A stretch of 28,052 nucleotides of DNA from CAYMFD01 sp964389475 (GTDB lineage Bacteria; Bacteroidota; Bacteroidia; Chitinophagales; Saprospiraceae), in NCBI GenBank assembly GCA_964389475.1, contig CAYMFD010000041.1:1-28052 (forward strand), written 5' to 3'. A program made the position numbers and the translations under genes. How positions within the stretch are numbered: position 1 is the first letter of the stretch; each line of letters opens with the position of its first letter. Of the stretch, positions 24,915 through 28,052 are shown in pieces. Under the pieces are notes generated by a model, which was given only the letters and a program-made list of their open reading frames with translations, searched no databases and was not told where the DNA came from.

Positions 24915-25964
24915 CTATGATTCAAAATTGAAGTAACACTTATAAAAATACATGCCCTTGTCCTCGTCCCAGCCCCGCTCTATGAGGTGATCGACGGACT
25001 TGGCATTGCTAAAACCAAGCTGGATCTTGATATTGGTATCGAGCTTGATGAAGTTACGTAGTTTCTGCTTTTGCTGCTTGACTACCGCCTCACTTACATT
25101 AAATGTCTCGCTCATCGTAATACCTCGATCTGCCTGGTACTTGTTACGATAATCGTCAAAAGCTCGAGTGGTCGTCTCGTCCGCAAACATCTGCTCCTTA
25201 AAGTCTCCAACATCCACCTGATCGACTTGGTCTATATAGTTAAAGGTCTGCTGCACGAAGTCTACCTGCGACTTCTTATCGGCGACCTCCTTGATCACCT
25301 CTGAGGCGAATGACTTACACATCTCGACATAGGCCTTGGTATCAAAGTTGTCATCCTGCACATAGCCTATACTCAGGAAGTCATCTATCCAGTAGCTGGC
25401 ATCGTATCGATTATTATCCACCGATAGAGCCCTGTACCCCTCCGCCTCATCCGTACAGATGATCAGGGCACCCTTGTCCATACGCTTGAGCTGGATACCT
25501 TCCTGGCGATTGACGAGCATGTCACCACCTACCCGCTCAAACTGCAAAAAGCCCTGGGTACTCTCGGCCTTAATAATCGCAAAAGCCTCAACCAGTTCAT
25601 CAACGAAGAGTACCTGGTCTAAACCTACCACTAGCAGGTCACCTGGCTTGATATGGGGATGGCCGCTCTGATTGTACAGGTGCTGAGCAATCGCCTTGCT
25701 TACATCGTGACGCTGGGGTGGCTGGTCAAAGTACTGCGCCGTCAGGCCATTGAGGACATTGTACTGCAGGTCTACATCGTGACCGTAGCGATACACCTCT
25801 GTCTGTCGGCTAAATGCTCGCGAACAATACTCTATCAAAGCGTCGCTAAGCGCCTGGTCTATGATCACAGGCTGATCAGACAGGAAGTAGCCCTCATCAC
25901 CGGCGCGACTACCTACATGGTGTGCAGATACTTGAGTGACTATTGCAGCAGAAAGGTCTATCAT
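24915..25964 (-). CDS. 37-kDa nucleoid-associated protein (NdpA/YejK family)
   Basis: A 349-residue member of the PF04245 family, whose E. coli member YejK (NdpA) associates with the nucleoid. The opening MIDLSAAIVTQVSAHHVGSRAGDEGY is followed by the conserved N-terminal domain and the C-terminal half (YWIDDFLSIGYVQDDNFDTKAYVEMC, then FNVSEAVVKQQKQKLRNFIKLD). Bacteroidota members of this family are about this size. The molecular role is not settled; DNA or RNA binding is assumed. It lies 41 bp after the aldo/keto reductase stop and 1 bp before the DUF6495-like gene on the same strand, so the three probably form one transcript. Confidence 0.88.
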   Translation of the reverse strand: MIDLSAAIVTQVSAHHVGSRAGDEGYFLSDQPVIIDQALSDALIEYCSRAFSRQTEVYRYGHDVDLQYNVLNGLTAQYFDQPPQRHDVSKAIAQHLYNQSGHPHIKPGDLLVVGLDQVLFVDELVEAFAIIKAESTQGFLQFERVGGDMLVNRQEGIQLKRMDKGALIICTDEAEGYRALSVDNNRYDASYWIDDFLSIGYVQDDNFDTKAYVEMCKSFASEVIKEVADKKSQVDFVQQTFNYIDQVDQVDVGDFKEQMFADETTTRAFDDYRNKYQADRGITMSETFNVSEAVVKQQKQKLRNFIKLDTNIKIQLGFSNAKSVDHLIERGWDEDKGMYFYKCYFNFES

Positions 25965-26005
25965 ACATCTATTTAAAAAAATACGTGTCTATGCCTAGCT
26001 GGTGA

Positions 26006-26863
26006 TCATGCCACCTCATGCCCTAGGCAGGCCGTATAAATCTGATACCAGAGTTTGTCATCAACGTCCATCGCTAATGTCGACAATACCTCCTTTATGC
26101 GTTTTATCCGAGTTGTACCTACGACTAGGCGCATCTGCGCTGGGTGATGCAAAAGTAGTATATAAGCTAACTGCTCTATCGTACAATCGTACGCCGTAGC
26201 CACCACCTGGAGCCTATCTCGTAGCGCCTCATCGGACCACAGGCGTCCTCCACCCAGCGGCGACCATATCATGAGCTCTATATCGTGTAGCATAGCGTGG
26301 TCTATCTGACCATCCGTCAGCGGAGACAAGTGAGCCACCGACATTTCGATCTGATTGCTCTCTACTGGGACGTGGCGGCGTAGATGATCTACCTGATGTG
26401 GCAAGAAGTTGCTCACCCCAAACGATCGTATCACTCCCTCTGCCTTGAGGTCCTCGACCGCCCTAGCTACCTCTTCACTATGCATGAGGGGTCCTGGCCT
26501 ATGTATCAACAGTGTATCGAGATAAGCACACCGTAGTAGATCGACAGACCGCCTAGCACTCCCTACTATATGATCGTAGCTGTGGTCATAGTGCTTATGC
26601 TCTATGGCTGGCCTGGCAGGCGCTGGCATCATGATCCCACACTTGCTGACAATCTCCACCTCACCCCGATCAATACCCGTCTCTGCCCAAGCCCTACCCC
26701 AGTCACCCTCCGTGGTATAGCCTCCGTAGATGTCTGCGTGGTCGTAGGACCGTATACCTAGCTGATGCAGTGCCTCTATATGGGCAGACATCTCGCTGGT
26801 CGTCCACTTGCGGCCCCAGGCTCCCCATGTCATGGCACCTGCTATTATCCTGTTCTTTTCCAT
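26006..26863 (-). CDS. Aldo/keto reductase, YdhF-like
   Basis: A 285-residue NADPH-dependent oxidoreductase of the aldo/keto reductase superfamily, closest to E. coli YdhF from what I recall. The catalytic tetrad is readable: D41 and Y46 in YDHADIYGGY, K74 in EIVSKCGI, H121 in LLIHRPGPLM. GVSNF and the C-terminal cofactor part (WSPLGGGRLW, VVGTTRIKRI) are also typical. The physiological carbonyl substrate is unknown. The ATG at 26863 gives MEKNRIIAGAMTWGAWG as in homologues; the extra open frame upstream runs through the sigma-factor terminator. Only about 30 bp separate that terminator from the start, leaving little room for a promoter. Confidence 0.93.
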   Translation of the reverse strand: MEKNRIIAGAMTWGAWGRKWTTSEMSAHIEALHQLGIRSYDHADIYGGYTTEGDWGRAWAETGIDRGEVEIVSKCGIMMPAPARPAIEHKHYDHSYDHIVGSARRSVDLLRCAYLDTLLIHRPGPLMHSEEVARAVEDLKAEGVIRSFGVSNFLPHQVDHLRRHVPVESNQIEMSVAHLSPLTDGQIDHAMLHDIELMIWSPLGGGRLWSDEALRDRLQVVATAYDCTIEQLAYILLLHHPAQMRLVVGTTRIKRIKEVLSTLAMDVDDKLWYQIYTACLGHEVA

Positions 26864-26880
26864 AGGTATTGAGTCTCTAT

Positions 26881-26925
26881 GCAAGAAACAAAAAAGGGCT
26901 CGAACCACGACAGCTCGAACCCTTT
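26881..26925 (-). terminator. Rho-independent terminator of the sigma-factor gene
   Basis: AAAGGG (26893-26898) pairs with CCCTTT (26920-26925) and TCGA (26900-26903) with TCGA (26915-26918), one C/A mismatch between, around an 11-base loop. On the minus strand it is followed by TTTTTTGTTTCTTG. It starts 27 bp after the sigma-factor stop. Confidence 0.8.
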
Positions 26926-26952
26926 AACCTTATTGTAGGAAGTGTATTTTCT

Positions 26953-27495
26953 CTATGCTTCCACAAATTTCTCTCTTACGATATCGAAATTACCGTACTG
27001 TGCCTTGATATTCTCTTTCAGCGCTTTTCTAGCGAAGAAGATCCTAGACTTGACGGTACCTAGCGGTAGGCCGAGGTGGTCTGCAATCTCTTGGTACTTA
27101 TACCCCTCGAAGTGCATCATAAATGGTGTACGAGTGCTGTCATCGAGGCTGCTGATCATACCCTCTAGTTCGTTGATCAGGATATTTCTACCCGCATCAT
27201 TGTCGACTCTTGTAGCACCACTGTTGATGAAGTATAAATTATCCGTCGTGTCGATGATTGTATTCTTCTTGACCTTCTTTCTGTAGTTGTTGATGAAGAT
27301 GTTCTTCATGATAGTAAAGAGCCACGCTTTAAAGTTCGTCCCTGGTCGGAACTTCTCTTTATTGGTGATCGCTCTGAAGGCGGTCTCTTGGAATAAGTCC
27401 TTAGCGTCCTCCTGATTCTTAGTCAAGTTGTAAGCAAAGGAATTAAGTGATGACGTGAGTAAGTCAAACTTGGTATTGAATTCTATTGTAGACAT
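26953..27495 (-). CDS. ECF-type RNA polymerase sigma factor
   Basis: A 180-residue sigma-70 family factor with only regions 2 and 4. Region 2 spans about 12-75 (NQEDAKDLFQETAFRAI, then FKAWLFTIMKNIFINNYRKK), region 4 about 112-165 (helix-turn-helix YQEIADHLGLPLGTVKSRIFFARKAL). It directs RNA polymerase to a regulon that cannot be read from here. No anti-sigma gene is adjacent within the window: an aldo/keto reductase follows after a terminator, and the upstream side is gene-free. The ATG at 27495 gives MSTIEFNTKFDLL; an upstream in-frame ATG (27549) would lie across the promoter and is rejected. Promoter and terminator frame it as a single-gene unit. Confidence 0.93.
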   Translation of the reverse strand: MSTIEFNTKFDLLTSSLNSFAYNLTKNQEDAKDLFQETAFRAITNKEKFRPGTNFKAWLFTIMKNIFINNYRKKVKKNTIIDTTDNLYFINSGATRVDNDAGRNILINELEGMISSLDDSTRTPFMMHFEGYKYQEIADHLGLPLGTVKSRIFFARKALKENIKAQYGNFDIVREKFVEA

Positions 27496-27518
27496 AATCT
27501 TGAGCTTTATCGTTGATA

Positions 27519-27550
27519 CAAAGTTAGACAAAAATGAACGTTTGAACAAA
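27519..27550 (-). promoter_or_regulatory. Bacteroidota-type promoter of the sigma-factor gene
   Basis: On the minus strand TTTG (27550-27547) is followed after 20 bases by TAACTTTG (27526-27519), matching both the -33 (TTG) and -7 (TAnnTTTG) elements at normal spacing. The ATG lies 23 bp downstream of the -7 box. It is the best promoter match in the window and looks like a housekeeping-sigma promoter. Confidence 0.75.
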
Positions 27551-28052
27551 CATAGTTAAACAAAAAGAGACTCTAAAACTTGTTATCACAAATCAAATGA
27601 TCTCAAAATGTTGATTTACAGTGTGTTGCGAAAATTAAATTGTTTGTTAATTTTTTTACTTTCAATTATTTCTGAAACTATGTTGCTGTGAGAGTTTGCG
27701 GGTGCTAGCAACAGATACACGTAACCAACTGACCATCAGACAATTAATGTAGTCAAGCACTTTGCACACCTATCAAGGCGCTATATCTTGTTTAACCTCT
27801 AGACATAAACAAAAGAGCTATTTGGGTCGAAATTGCGATTATGGAGCTTATGCACAGACAGATTAACACCGCTATCAAATCAATAGGGAGACGGAAGCGT
27901 TAAGCTGTGGATCGAAGGCTGCCCAGCCCTGAAATAATAGCTTGCAACGATGTCACATAACAGATGACTCTAGCAGTACCTGTAGGCACCAGCTGTGTAA
28001 TACCATTTCTACTATAAGGTTTCGCATTAGTTTTTGAGTTTATTCAAAATCA
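27551..28052. other. Gene-free window end
   Basis: About 500 bp upstream of the sigma-factor promoter hold no convincing gene on either strand. The part near 27600-27670 is very AT-rich and includes an AT-only inverted repeat, AAAATTAA (27631-27638) and TTAATTTT (27647-27654), followed by more T. I see no repeat shared with the rest of the window. Confidence 0.5.

Noticed and set aside
26893..26925. GGGTTCGAGC-like sequence as a tRNA T-arm
   Set aside because: No acceptor or anticodon arms can be folded around it; the hairpin plus T tract fits a terminator.
27631..27657. AT-only inverted repeat followed by T tract as a plus-strand terminator
   Set aside because: The stem has no G-C pair, the region is AT-rich and no plus-strand gene ends nearby; likely chance.

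Overview
The window looks like chromosomal DNA of a Bacteroidota bacterium of roughly 50 % GC. The evidence is an intact SprA (the outer-membrane pore of the type IX secretion system, T9SS), a 1767-residue secreted protein ending in a gliding-motility/type-B T9SS sorting domain, Bacteroidota-style -7 promoter elements (TAnnTTTG) and weak Shine-Dalgarno sequences. A Saprospirales-like origin is a guess from composition and protein style. Three runs of exactly 100 N (13262-13361, 15171-15270, 17587-17686) mark assembly gaps of unknown true size. Two of them cut conserved genes (prfC, dgt).

Region 1-10170 (minus strand): ruvA, then sprA, then a membrane GT2 glycosyltransferase (2 bp after sprA), then rsmG (11 bp after the glycosyltransferase). 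ruvA-sprA adjacency is typical of the phylum. The ruvA-sprA spacer holds an 18-bp perfect palindrome. Region 10171-14442: a TIGR00266/AIM24-family protein (+), a 910-bp gene-free island packed with different short intergenic repeats, prfC (release factor 3, +), and a convergent hypothetical gene whose stop codon is nested with that of prfC. One composite repeat from the island recurs at the very start of the window, beyond rsmG.

Region 14443-17583: dgt (dGTPase, interrupted by a gap), convergent dodecin, then a divergent two-gene unit: a zinc-ribbon membrane protein overlapping a KpsF/KdsD arabinose-5-phosphate isomerase by 11 bp. Region 17688-23658 (minus): the large T9SS cargo protein, with a palindrome-bearing upstream region, and a two-CBS-domain protein. 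Region 23876-27495: a YdjM-like membrane hydrolase (+), then on the minus strand an aldo/keto reductase, a 37-kDa nucleoid-associated protein and a DUF6495-like protein in a probable operon. Upstream of them is an ECF-type sigma factor with its own promoter and terminator. The last 500 bp hold no gene I can support.

Most genes are housekeeping or cell-envelope functions. I see no phage, CRISPR array, defence island, tRNA or rRNA. The least explained signals are in non-coding DNA: the repeat island with its composite repeat, the phased AAAACG motifs before prfC, and the palindromes in the ruvA-sprA, dodecin and T9SS-cargo upstream regions.
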